This document shows positions 53,265 to 60,933 of a DNA stretch of 64,000 bases, piece after piece (position 1 is the stretch's first letter; every line of letters begins with the position of its first letter). Made by a program: the position numbers and the translations under genes. Source of the stretch: VBOC01 sp964512655 (GTDB taxonomy: Bacteria; Bacteroidota; Ignavibacteria; UBA10030; SZUA-254); NCBI GenBank assembly GCA_964512655.1, contig CAZEJT010000002.1, positions 248,001-312,000 on the forward strand, given 5' to 3'. The notes under the pieces were generated by a model that had not been told where the DNA came from, did no database searches, and saw nothing but the letters and a program-made list of their open reading frames with translations.

Positions 53265-53579
53265 TTAGTCCTTCAGTTTGTCAACTTCGTCGATGTTCAC
53301 CGTCTGCCACCGGTGATAAATATTGAGAACGATGGCGAGCGCAACCGCCGCCTCGGCCGCCGCAAGGATAATGACGAACACGGCAATCGCCTGCCCGTCG
53401 AGGTTCATCCCCCCGAACTTCGAAAACGCGATGAAATTGATGTTCGCGGAATTGAGAATGAGCTCGATCCCCATGAGCACCATGATCGCGTTGCGGCGAG
53501 TGACGACGCCGAAGAGCCCCAGGGAGAAGAGGATGCCGCTGATAAAGAGGTAATGAACGAGGCCCGGGTGGAAGCTCAA
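53265..53579 (-). CDS. nuoK: NADH-quinone oxidoreductase subunit K
   Basis: The small membrane subunit of 104 residues has three helices. It shows the conserved RRNAIMVLMGIELILNSANINFIAF, with the Glu that takes part in the proton path, and AAAEAAVALAIVLNIYH. Its start overlaps the nuoJ stop by 4 nt. Confidence 0.95.
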   Translation of the reverse strand: MSFHPGLVHYLFISGILFSLGLFGVVTRRNAIMVLMGIELILNSANINFIAFSKFGGMNLDGQAIAVFVIILAAAEAAVALAIVLNIYHRWQTVNIDEVDKLKD

Positions 53580-54091
53580 CTCCGAACCGCCCTTTCTTTC
53601 CGGGCGATGAGCGCGGCTCCCACGAGCGCAACGAGAAGGGCGATGGATGCTACCTCAAAGGGGAGGAGATAGGTCGTCATGAAAAGCTGCCCGAGTGTAT
53701 CCGTCGTGGTCGTCAGCTGCGATGCAGGGCGCGCGGTCGGCCAGTCTGTGACATAGAAGATGGCGCACAACGCCCCGGCCGTGGTCGCAACAATGAGCGA
53801 GGCGGGAAGCGTCTGGAGCGTTCCGGTCTTGATGTCGACGCTGACGAGCTTGTTCGTGAGCATGACCCCGAAAATGAGAAGGACGAGGATCCCTCCCACA
53901 TAGATCAGGAGCTGAGCCACCGCCAGGAAGTCGGCGCTCAGGAGAATATACAGGCCGGTAACGCCGAAGAAGGTGAACAGGAGCGCGAAAGCCGAGTAGA
54001 CAATATTCCGCGACGCCACCACGATCCAGGCGGAGACGAGGGTAACGAGTCCGAAAAAGTAGAAGATGATATCTCCGGAATCCACGCTCAT
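53576..54091 (-). CDS. nuoJ: NADH-quinone oxidoreductase subunit J
   Basis: The 171-residue membrane subunit has five helices. Conserved features are NIVYSAFALLFTFFGVTGLYILLSADFLAVAQLLIYVGGILVLLIFGVML, quoted here only as its ends NIVYSAFALLF and QLLIYVGGILVLL. It sits 2 nt after nuoI and overlaps nuoK. Confidence 0.94.
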   Translation of the reverse strand: MSVDSGDIIFYFFGLVTLVSAWIVVASRNIVYSAFALLFTFFGVTGLYILLSADFLAVAQLLIYVGGILVLLIFGVMLTNKLVSVDIKTGTLQTLPASLIVATTAGALCAIFYVTDWPTARPASQLTTTTDTLGQLFMTTYLLPFEVASIALLVALVGAALIARKERAVRS

Positions 54092-54093
54092 GG

Positions 54094-54705
54094 TCAGCTT
54101 GCCGGCGCGGGGGGCGGCGTTGAACCCGCCGGAGGCGTGGCGCCGCCCGGGGCCGGCGCCTTTGCCTTCGCAGCAGCCGCAGCTGCGGCTGCCGCCGCTT
54201 TTTTCGCCGCCTGCTCCTTCTCATGTTCCGCGGCCCGCGTGCGAATCTCCGCGGCTTCGGCCGGCGTTACCGTCGCGTAGTTGTAAATCAGGTTGTGGCG
54301 GTTCGTTTCGGAGAACTCATAGACGTCGGTCATCTTGATGCATTCCGTAGGGCACGGGTACACGCACAGCCCGCAGTAGCAGCACTTGGCGATGTCGATG
54401 TCAAATACGGGCACCCAGAGCCGCTTCTTCTGCCCCGTGGATGTCATGCCGAGGTCCTCGGTGGGGAGCGACTTTACCGTCTCGATCTTGAAGCAGTCGA
54501 CCGGGCATGCCATGTCGCACTGAAAACATCCGATGCAGTCGTCCATGTTGACGTACAACCGGTTGCGGGCCCGCTCGGGGAGCTTCAGCTTTACGTCGGG
54601 GTACTGGATGGTCACGGCCGGCGTGAACAGGTGCATGAATGTCACCTTCATGCCGATCAGGATCGTCCAGATCGAGAGAAAGATATCTTTGAAATACTGC
54701 TTCAT
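54094..54705 (-). CDS. nuoI: NADH-quinone oxidoreductase subunit I (2x 4Fe-4S) with Ala/Pro-rich tail
   Basis: This subunit carries clusters N6a and N6b in the peripheral arm. Two 4Fe-4S motifs are present: CIGCFQCDMACPVDC and CCYCGLCVYPCPTEC. After the normal domain (about residues 1-155) there is an unusual tail of some 45 residues, a run of Ala interrupted by Lys and then Pro/Gly/Ala-rich. I set the start at MKQYFKDIF; the longer open frame runs into nuoH and is not coding. It lies 8 nt after nuoH. Confidence 0.94.
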   Translation of the reverse strand: MKQYFKDIFLSIWTILIGMKVTFMHLFTPAVTIQYPDVKLKLPERARNRLYVNMDDCIGCFQCDMACPVDCFKIETVKSLPTEDLGMTSTGQKKRLWVPVFDIDIAKCCYCGLCVYPCPTECIKMTDVYEFSETNRHNLIYNYATVTPAEAAEIRTRAAEHEKEQAAKKAAAAAAAAAAKAKAPAPGGATPPAGSTPPPAPAS

Positions 54706-54713
54706 TCTCAGAG

Positions 54714-55769
54714 TCAGAGCATCATCAAAAGGCCCGTGCCGATGATGCACACAAACGCCCAGGGCGTAAGCACCTTCCACGACACATACATAAGCTGGTC
54801 CACACGCAGCCGGGGCAGCGTCCATCTCAGCCACATCTGCACGAAGACAAAGAACATACCCTTCGAGAGGAACCAGAAGACGCCCCACGCGGGTCCGCTC
54901 AGGAAGTCGCCGAACGGGCTATTCCATCCGCCCAAAAAGAGGGTTGCGCTGATCGCCGAGACCGCGAACATGTTGGCGTATTCCGCCAGGAAAAAGAGCG
55001 CAAACTTCATCCCGCTGTACTCCGTATGGTAACCGGCCACAAGCTCCGACTCGGCCTCGGGAATGTCAAAGGGGGTCCGGTTCGTTTCGGCGAGTGAGGC
55101 CACAAAATTGATCAGGAACGCGATGAACACAAAGGGGAACTTCTTAAAAAGGAACCAGTTCCAGAACCAGCCGGTCTGCATCCGGTTGATTTCCTGCAGG
55201 TTCAGCGTTCCGGCGATCATCACGACCACGAGGAGCGCGAGGGTCGAAGGGATCTCGTAGCTTACGATCTGGGCCGCGGAGCGCATTGCGCCAAAGAGCG
55301 ACCACTTGTTGTTCGAGGCCCATCCCGCCATGAGGATCCCCACGACGACAAGCGATGAGACCGCGATGATATAAAAGAGGCCGATGCTGATGTTGCTCCC
55401 CACATAGAGGCTGCTGAAGGGGATCGCGGCATATGCCGCATACGAACCGATGAACACGACGTACGGAGCCAGAAAGTGGAGCTTCTTGTCCGCCGCGGTG
55501 GGAACGATGTCTTCCTTCTGCATCAGCTTCAGGATGTCGGCAAGCGTCTGCGACCAGCCGTGCCAGCCGCCGGTGCGCATCGGGCCCAGACGGTCCTGCA
55601 TGTGCGCCGAGACCTTTCTCTCCAGCCAGACGGCAAAGAGCGCGTATGGGAGAACCCAGAGGAGGGGAATGATTGCCATGACCGCATACGTAAGCACGTC
55701 GGGGCTCAGGATACCCTGCAGCCAGCGGAGGAACGGAAGGTCCAGTAGATTTCGGATGAGCTGTTCCAC
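54714..55769 (-). CDS. nuoH: NADH-quinone oxidoreductase subunit H
   Basis: This quinone-chamber membrane subunit has 351 residues and about eight helices. Conserved parts are ERKVSAHMQDRLGPMRTG, ADILKLMQKEDIVP, the ETNRTPFDIPEAESELVAGYHTEYSG loop (ends quoted as ETNRTPFDIPEAE and YHTEYSG), and LRWTLPRLRVDQLM. The start is GTG, 4 nt after the nuoD stop, giving EQLIRNLLDLPFL; a longer frame would overlap nuoD. Confidence 0.94.
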   Translation of the reverse strand: MEQLIRNLLDLPFLRWLQGILSPDVLTYAVMAIIPLLWVLPYALFAVWLERKVSAHMQDRLGPMRTGGWHGWSQTLADILKLMQKEDIVPTAADKKLHFLAPYVVFIGSYAAYAAIPFSSLYVGSNISIGLFYIIAVSSLVVVGILMAGWASNNKWSLFGAMRSAAQIVSYEIPSTLALLVVVMIAGTLNLQEINRMQTGWFWNWFLFKKFPFVFIAFLINFVASLAETNRTPFDIPEAESELVAGYHTEYSGMKFALFFLAEYANMFAVSAISATLFLGGWNSPFGDFLSGPAWGVFWFLSKGMFFVFVQMWLRWTLPRLRVDQLMYVSWKVLTPWAFVCIIGTGLLMML

Positions 55770-55773
55770 GGCG

Positions 55774-56934
55774 TTAGCGGTCGACCTCCCCGAGGACAAT
55801 GTCGATGCTACCGATGATCGCAACGACGTCGGCGATCATATAGCCTCTGCAAATCTCGGGGGCCACGCTCAGATTGACGAACGACGGCGAGCGCGCTTTC
55901 ACCCTGAAGGGGGTCGCCGAGCCGTCGCTGACCACATAGAACCCGATCTCCCCGCGTGACGACTCGGAGCGGACATAGGCATCTCCGGCGTTCGGACGTA
56001 TCCGGCGCGGTACGGCCGACTGGACATCGCCATCCGGGATCTTTTCGAGGGCCTGCTCGATAATGTTCACGCTCTGCACCATCTCCCTGACCCTGACCAT
56101 GTAGCGGTCCCAGCAGTCGCCCACCGTGCCGACCTCGCCTTTGCCGATCTCCGGCTTCCAATCGAACCGGTTATAAATAGAGTAGGGGTCGTCCCGCCGG
56201 AGGTCCCAATCGACCCCCGAGCCGCGGAGCATCGGACCGGAGCAGGCGTACGCAATCGCCGTTTCGGCCGGCAGAATGCCGACGTTCGCCGTGCGTTTGA
56301 TGAATATCTCGTTATAGGTCAGGAGGTCGTTCAGCTCTTTGACGTTCGGCCGGAAATACTTACAGAACCCCTTCGCCTTGTCGACGAAGCCCGGAGGAAG
56401 ATCGTGCGAAAGGCCTCCGACCCAGATATAATTGTAGAGCAACCGCGCCCCACACGTCATCTCAAAGAGGTCGAGGATTCTCTCGCGGTCTCTGAAGCAA
56501 AAGAGGAATGGTGTGAACGCGCCTACATCCAAGCCGTATGTCCCGAGGGCTATCAGATGCGACGCGATCCTCTGAAGCTCGCCCATGATCACCCGGATAT
56601 ACTCCACGCGTTCCGGGACCTGCAGTCCGAGGAGTTTCTCAACTGCCAGCGCATAACCCCAATCCATGTTCATCGACGCAAGATAATCCATCCTGTCGCA
56701 GTAGGGGATGACCTGCTGATAATTGGTCATGTGCTCGGCGTGCTTTTCGAAGCAGCGGTGGAGGTAGCCGATGTGGGGAATGACGTCGACAACGATTTCT
56801 CCGTCTACGACAAGCTCGAGCCGGAGAACGCCGTGGGTGGAGGGGTGCTGCGGGCCCATGTTGAGGACCATCTCCTCGTTCCGGACAACCCGGCCCGTGG
56901 AGGTTTTCAGAGGGGAGGTCAGTGTCTCTGGCAT
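55774..56934 (-). CDS. nuoD: NADH-quinone oxidoreductase subunit D
   Basis: This 49-kDa-type subunit forms part of the quinone site. The 386-residue protein has NMGPQHPSTHGVLRLELVVDGE with the quinone-binding His, HIGYLHRCFEKHAEHMTNYQ (His/Glu cluster) and a C-terminal ADVVAIIGSIDIVLGEVDR. It is separate from nuoC, which starts the unfused arrangement. Confidence 0.96.
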   Translation of the reverse strand: MPETLTSPLKTSTGRVVRNEEMVLNMGPQHPSTHGVLRLELVVDGEIVVDVIPHIGYLHRCFEKHAEHMTNYQQVIPYCDRMDYLASMNMDWGYALAVEKLLGLQVPERVEYIRVIMGELQRIASHLIALGTYGLDVGAFTPFLFCFRDRERILDLFEMTCGARLLYNYIWVGGLSHDLPPGFVDKAKGFCKYFRPNVKELNDLLTYNEIFIKRTANVGILPAETAIAYACSGPMLRGSGVDWDLRRDDPYSIYNRFDWKPEIGKGEVGTVGDCWDRYMVRVREMVQSVNIIEQALEKIPDGDVQSAVPRRIRPNAGDAYVRSESSRGEIGFYVVSDGSATPFRVKARSPSFVNLSVAPEICRGYMIADVVAIIGSIDIVLGEVDR

Positions 56935-56936
56935 CC

Positions 56937-57416
56937 TCAGTAGGGAACTTTCATACCCTGATAGAACTCAGGTACTTTGAAATCCTTTCTCAACGGGAAT
57001 CCGGGGTAGTCGTCGGGGAGGAGAATCCTCCGCAGGTCGGGATGTCCCGCGAATACGATGCCGTACATGTCGTACGCCTCTCTCTCATGCCAATCGGCCC
57101 CCGGCCAGACTGTGATGACGGACGGGATCTGAGGAGTCGCCGCAGGCACCTCAGCCTTGAGCGCGATCTTGTGGCGCTTCGACATCGAGAAGAGGTGATA
57201 CACCACTCCCAGAACCCCCTTCGTGAGGTCAACACCGCTCAGACACATCAGGTAGTCGAACGAGAGGTCGGGTGCGTCGCGAAGGAAGAGAGCAGCTTCG
57301 GCGACCGCCGCGGGTGGAACCTTGATGTACGGGTCGATGACCCCCTCGCTTTTCGTCTCGAGGATCCGGTCGCCGAGCGAGGCCCGCGCTCTATCGATGA
57401 TTTCCTGGGAGGTCAT
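56937..57416 (-). CDS. nuoC: NADH-quinone oxidoreductase subunit C
   Basis: This is the 30-kDa-type subunit, 159 residues, with SFDYLMCLSGVDL and the signature WHEREAYDMYGIVFAGHPDLRRILLPDDYPGFPLRKDF (quoted ends WHEREAYDMYGI and GFPLRKDF). Its ATG follows the nuoB stop with no gap. Confidence 0.95.
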   Translation of the reverse strand: MTSQEIIDRARASLGDRILETKSEGVIDPYIKVPPAAVAEAALFLRDAPDLSFDYLMCLSGVDLTKGVLGVVYHLFSMSKRHKIALKAEVPAATPQIPSVITVWPGADWHEREAYDMYGIVFAGHPDLRRILLPDDYPGFPLRKDFKVPEFYQGMKVPY

Positions 57417-57908
57417 TCAGGCGGTTTTCTTGACGAGGCTTTCCCCACGGATTTTCTCCTGCAGCTTGATCAGTCCCTCCATCAGCGCTTCAGGCCGCGG
57501 AGGACAGCCCGGAACGTACACGTCGACAGGGATGACACGGTCGACGCCTTTCAATACATGGTAGCCGTGTTCCCAGTACGGGCCTCCGCAGTTTGAGCAG
57601 CTCCCCATCGAGATAACATACCGGGGCTCGGACATCTGGTCGTAAAGCCGCTTGATCCGGCTTGCCATTTTGAGTGTGACCGTCCCGGCCACGATCATGA
57701 CGTCCGACTGGCGCGGAGTGGCGCGGGGTATGACGCCGAACCGGTCGAAATCGTAGTGTGAAGCCGACGCAGCCATCATCTCGATCGCGCAGCACGCCAG
57801 GCCGAACTGCATCTGCCAGAGGGATGAGAGGCGCGCCCAGTTGAAGAGATTCTCGAGCGAGGTGACGACGACGTTGCTCGTGCCGAATTGTTTATCGAGT
57901 AGTCCCAC
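57417..57908 (-). CDS. nuoB: NADH-quinone oxidoreductase subunit B
   Basis: This subunit holds cluster N2, the last Fe-S centre before quinone. The 163-residue protein has the vicinal cysteines in GLACCAIEMMA and the remaining ligands in SMGSCSNCGGPY and VPGCPPRPEAL. It follows nuoA by 15 nt. Confidence 0.97.
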   Translation of the reverse strand: MGLLDKQFGTSNVVVTSLENLFNWARLSSLWQMQFGLACCAIEMMAASASHYDFDRFGVIPRATPRQSDVMIVAGTVTLKMASRIKRLYDQMSEPRYVISMGSCSNCGGPYWEHGYHVLKGVDRVIPVDVYVPGCPPRPEALMEGLIKLQEKIRGESLVKKTA

Positions 57909-57923
57909 GGATATCCTTCGTTG

Positions 57924-58358
57924 TCAGGCCGTTACTTTATCGGCCGGAGCGTGCGCCGGCGCCCGCGCCGGGCGCCGGACCTCCGGAATGTGTCCTGCCG
58001 GCTTATCCCAGTCAAGGTCTCCCTTCGCCCACACGTAGATGTAACCCACCCCCAAAATCACGAGAAAAATCATCATTTCCACGAACGAATAGGCACCCAA
58101 CCGCTGGTAGACCACGGCCCAGGGAACCAGAAAAACGATTTCAACATCGAAGATCAGAAAGATGAGGGCGACCACGTAGAAGCGAATGTTAAACCGGACC
58201 CATGAATCGCCGACCGGCTCTTCACCGCACTCGTAAGAAGAGAGCTTGCTGGGATACGATCGGTTGGGACGAATGAGCCAGGCAGTTACCAATCCTCCGG
58301 CGACGAAGATCGCCCCGATAATGAAGAAAATGAATACCCGGCCGAAGTCCGTGATCAT
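57924..58358 (-). CDS. nuoA: NADH-quinone oxidoreductase subunit A
   Basis: This small membrane subunit has three helices and 144 residues. Conserved features are the loop SKLSSYECGEEPVGDSWVRFNIRFY (quoted ends SSYECGEEP and WVRFNIRFY) and IFDVEIVFLVPWAVV. The C-terminus has an extra Ala/Pro-rich tail (ARAPAHAPADKVTA). I preferred the ATG (ITDFGRV) over a TTG 21 nt upstream, because the promoter leaves a leader of about 28 nt before the ATG. It is the first gene of the nuo operon. Confidence 0.93.
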   Translation of the reverse strand: MITDFGRVFIFFIIGAIFVAGGLVTAWLIRPNRSYPSKLSSYECGEEPVGDSWVRFNIRFYVVALIFLIFDVEIVFLVPWAVVYQRLGAYSFVEMMIFLVILGVGYIYVWAKGDLDWDKPAGHIPEVRRPARAPAHAPADKVTA

Positions 58359-58388
58359 CCGATCTGTGGGGGGCTCCAAAAAATTCGC

Positions 58389-58420
58389 TAAAATATATGA
58401 AAAAGGACAAAGAAAGTCAA
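58389..58420 (-). promoter_or_regulatory. nuo operon promoter, TTG-N20-TATATTTTA
   Basis: On the minus strand TTG is followed after exactly 20 nt by TATATTTTA, about 31 nt before the nuoA ATG. The surrounding DNA is strikingly AT-rich. Confidence 0.7.
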
Positions 58421-58487
58421 AGAAACTTTCGCCATTTCTTTGGAACTAAGGGGTAAAATTAAAATTCCTTCACCAAAGAAAATTTAC

Positions 58488-58518
58488 TTGACTTTTGCTT
58501 TGGGGCATTGTATCTTGG
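58488..58518 (+). promoter_or_regulatory. Promoter, TTG-N20-TATCTTGG, for a short RNA
   Basis: TTG and TATCTTGG are 20 nt apart, divergent from the nuo promoter. The predicted start of transcription coincides with the foot of a hairpin that ends in a T-run. Confidence 0.6.
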
Positions 58519-58522
58519 AAAT

Positions 58523-58596
58523 GCACGTGGGCGGGATCCACGGTTTCTGACTTCGCCTCCCAAGTTGGAACGCCACACTCGCCCCGTGCTTTTTTT
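58523..58596 (+). ncRNA. Candidate small RNA or terminated leader, about 74 nt
   Basis: Immediately after a promoter, GCACG-(bulge)-GGGCGGG pairs with CTCGCCC-CGTGC over 12 bp, enclosing about 42 nt, and seven T follow. The region therefore reads as a self-contained short transcript with its own terminator. No open frame fits. I do not recognise a known RNA family; the segment TTGGAACGCC recalls a T-box but the stem I region is missing. It could also be an attenuated leader of the glycosyltransferase gene, whose own promoter lies further downstream. Confidence 0.4.
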
Positions 58597-58656
58597 ATGC
58601 CCTGACCGATCGATCCTGCCCAAAGGGGGGCGGCTACAAAAAGAGCTGACCCGCGC

Positions 58657-58688
58657 TGTTGTAGCCGCGGGCTTTAGCCCGCGCTTGC
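58657..58688 (+). repeat. Family B REP-like repeat, copy B7
   Basis: TGTAGC with hairpin CGCGGGCT / TT / AGCCCGCG, then CTTGC. Both arms differ from the common form in a compensating way. Confidence 0.85.
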
Positions 58689-58734
58689 ACACCGGTCCTG
58701 TATCTTCTGCCCCCTCTCGCTCACCCCGCCGCTG

Positions 58735-58765
58735 TTGACAATCCAACCATCATTCTGTATACTTC
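58735..58765 (+). promoter_or_regulatory. Promoter, TTG-N20-TATACTTC
   Basis: TTG and TATACTTC are 20 nt apart, with the box ending 7 nt before the glycosyltransferase ATG. A near-leaderless mRNA is implied. Confidence 0.6.
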
Positions 58766-58772
58766 GCGCTCG

Positions 58773-60371
58773 ATGAACAAGCTTCTCCTCGCGGCCGTAA
58801 CCATCGCCTGCCTTCTTCCCTTCGCCGGAAAAGCCGTCCACATTGATGACCCCCTTTTTCTCTGGCCGGCGCAGCATATCCATGAGACTCCCGCCGATCC
58901 GTACGGATTCCCGGTGAACTGGTATGGGTATGACTCACCGATGTGGCGGGTAACGCAGAATCCTCCCCTGACATCGTATTATCTGGCGTTTGCTGCGCTG
59001 TTCGTTGGCTGGGGTTCTCTCCCCCTCCATCTGGCGATGATTCTTCCCGCGATCGCGGTAGTGCTTGGAACATATTCTGTCGCGCGTTGGTTGTGCGCCC
59101 GGCCGGTCCAGGCCGCACTGATTTCGATCTTTACGCCTGTATTCCTCATATCAGCCACAACGCTGATGTGCGATGTTATGATGCTGGCTTTTTGGATCTG
59201 GGCTATCGTGCTCTGGTTGAGAGGACTGGAGGATAACAGCCATATACGCCTCGCGCTGAGCGGACTTCTCATGGCGGCTGCTGCCATGAGCAAGTATTTT
59301 GGAATGACCCTGATCCCCCTGCTCCTCTGTTATTCTATCATCCGGAAGCGATCGGTGGGGTCCTGGGCAGTGCACTTCCTCGTACCCGCCGCATTCCTTG
59401 CGGCGTACCAGTGGATCACGGGATCGATATATGGGCACGGCCTTCTATCGGATGCCGCATCGTATGCCGATTCATTCAGGACGTTTCAGGACGAGCGCTT
59501 TCTCAAAGTGCTGATCGGAATTATCTTCACGGGGGGGTGCCTCGCCGGTACCATTCTCTATGTCCCCTGTCTCTGGGGGCGAAAGGAGCTGATCGTATTT
59601 CTTCTGATTGCGATTGCGGGTGGGGCGGGAATCCTTGCTCTCCCGCGCCTCGGTGGATTCGAGTTTCACGACCCGGAGGGAGTCCGATGGCCGATCGTCC
59701 TTCAGGCGTCTCTCTTTCTGGCTGGCGGGATACATCTCCTCGCGCTCTCGGCTATGGATCTCATCCGGAGGAGGGATCCACAGGCCTGGCTCCTCTTCTT
59801 ATGGATCGCCGGCACATTCCTCTTCGCGGCCTTGATCAACTGGTCTGTGAACGGCCGGACCCTTCTGCCCTTAGTTCCGGCGCTGGCGATTCTCATCATG
59901 CGAAGGTTGGATGAGCGGTCTATGTCCGCACCACTCCTCCTGATTCCCGCTGCGCTCGTGGCGCTTCTGGTTGCATGCGCCGACCTCTCGCTCGCAGATG
60001 CCGGAAAGGAGGCGGCCCTGAGGATTCACGGGAAATACTCGGGAGCTCGCCAGACATGGTTTCAGGGACACTGGGGATTTCAGTACTACATGGAGGGAGG
60101 CGGTGCGAAACCGATCGACGCCTATCATCAGGGGATCAAGCTGGGCGATGTCATCGTCGTGCCCCAGAACAACACGAACACGTACCGGATGGATTCGACG
60201 TGGTTCCGGCTTATAGATACTATCAGGGTGCAACCGTTCCGGTGGGTCACCACCCTCTCAGGGCCGCTCGGGGCTGGATTCTATTCGGACCGGGTGGGGC
60301 CGTTACCGTACTCTGTCGGGGATGTGCCGCCAGAACGGTACCTCATCTTTCAGCCGAAGGAGAAGAAGTAA
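58773..60371 (+). CDS. Membrane glycosyltransferase, GT-C (ArnT/PMT-like)
   Basis: The 532-residue protein has about 10 transmembrane helices and a soluble C-terminal part. The first periplasmic loop has VHIDDPLFLWPAQHI, with the Asp pair expected in GT-C enzymes, and a PPLTSYYLAF motif typical of the GT39/ArnT-like group. Such enzymes use polyprenyl-linked sugars to modify lipid, protein or cell-wall acceptors at the outer face of the inner membrane. Donor and acceptor are unknown. It stands alone with its own promoter. Confidence 0.8.
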   Translation: MNKLLLAAVTIACLLPFAGKAVHIDDPLFLWPAQHIHETPADPYGFPVNWYGYDSPMWRVTQNPPLTSYYLAFAALFVGWGSLPLHLAMILPAIAVVLGTYSVARWLCARPVQAALISIFTPVFLISATTLMCDVMMLAFWIWAIVLWLRGLEDNSHIRLALSGLLMAAAAMSKYFGMTLIPLLLCYSIIRKRSVGSWAVHFLVPAAFLAAYQWITGSIYGHGLLSDAASYADSFRTFQDERFLKVLIGIIFTGGCLAGTILYVPCLWGRKELIVFLLIAIAGGAGILALPRLGGFEFHDPEGVRWPIVLQASLFLAGGIHLLALSAMDLIRRRDPQAWLLFLWIAGTFLFAALINWSVNGRTLLPLVPALAILIMRRLDERSMSAPLLLIPAALVALLVACADLSLADAGKEAALRIHGKYSGARQTWFQGHWGFQYYMEGGGAKPIDAYHQGIKLGDVIVVPQNNTNTYRMDSTWFRLIDTIRVQPFRWVTTLSGPLGAGFYSDRVGPLPYSVGDVPPERYLIFQPKEKK

Positions 60372-60389
60372 GGGGAGGCCGCGGGCCGG

Positions 60390-60932
60390 TCAGAATTCCC
60401 AGATCGTTTCCGGGACTCTTGTCCGGGCGTTCTCCGATCGCGCCAGGACGAAGAGGAGGTCTGAGAGGCGGTTAAGGTATTTCAGGGGGATTTTCCCTAT
60501 TCGTTCCCGCTGAGAGAGCTCGACCACTCTCCGCTCGGCCCTGCGGCAGACCGTCCGTGCGAAGTGAAGCATTGCGGCTGCGGCACTCCCTCCGGGGAGT
60601 ATAAACTTTCTGAGGGGCTTTAGACCCGTTTCCAGGGTGTCGATGTGGCGTTCCAGACGTGCTACGTCTGAAGTGGTGAGGCGGGGTGATCCGGCCTTCA
60701 TTCTGTTGGGGGGAGTGGCAAGTTCGGCGCCGAGCGAGAACAGATCCCGCTGAATCTGCGCGAGGATCTCCCCCGGTTTTTTCCCGGGATTGAGAGACCT
60801 GCAGATGCCCAGGATGCTGTTCAGCTCGTCGATCGCGCCGAACGATTCAATCCGGAGGGCGTTTTTGCGGACCCGCGAGCCGCCGAAGAGCGACGTCTCC
60901 CCTTCATCGCCGGTCCTGGTGTAGATTCTCAC
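60390..60932 (-). CDS. Corrinoid adenosyltransferase, PduO type
   Basis: This enzyme transfers the adenosyl group of ATP to cob(I)alamin to make adenosylcobalamin. The 180-residue protein shows the PduO signature TRTGDEGETSLFGGSRVRKN, GAIDELNSILGICR, and the C-terminal RRAERRVVEL and LNRLSDLLFVLAR helices. It should form a trimer in the cytoplasm. Its ATG is 1-2 nt after the M20 peptidase stop, so the two share a transcript, although the functions are not obviously linked. Confidence 0.94.
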   Translation of the reverse strand: MRIYTRTGDEGETSLFGGSRVRKNALRIESFGAIDELNSILGICRSLNPGKKPGEILAQIQRDLFSLGAELATPPNRMKAGSPRLTTSDVARLERHIDTLETGLKPLRKFILPGGSAAAAMLHFARTVCRRAERRVVELSQRERIGKIPLKYLNRLSDLLFVLARSENARTRVPETIWEF

Positions 60933-60933
60933 T

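Noticed and set aside
58560..58600. T-box-like sequence TTGGAACGCC followed by a terminator
   Set aside because: The promoter leaves no room for stem I with a specifier loop, and the downstream gene is not an aminoacyl-tRNA or amino-acid gene.
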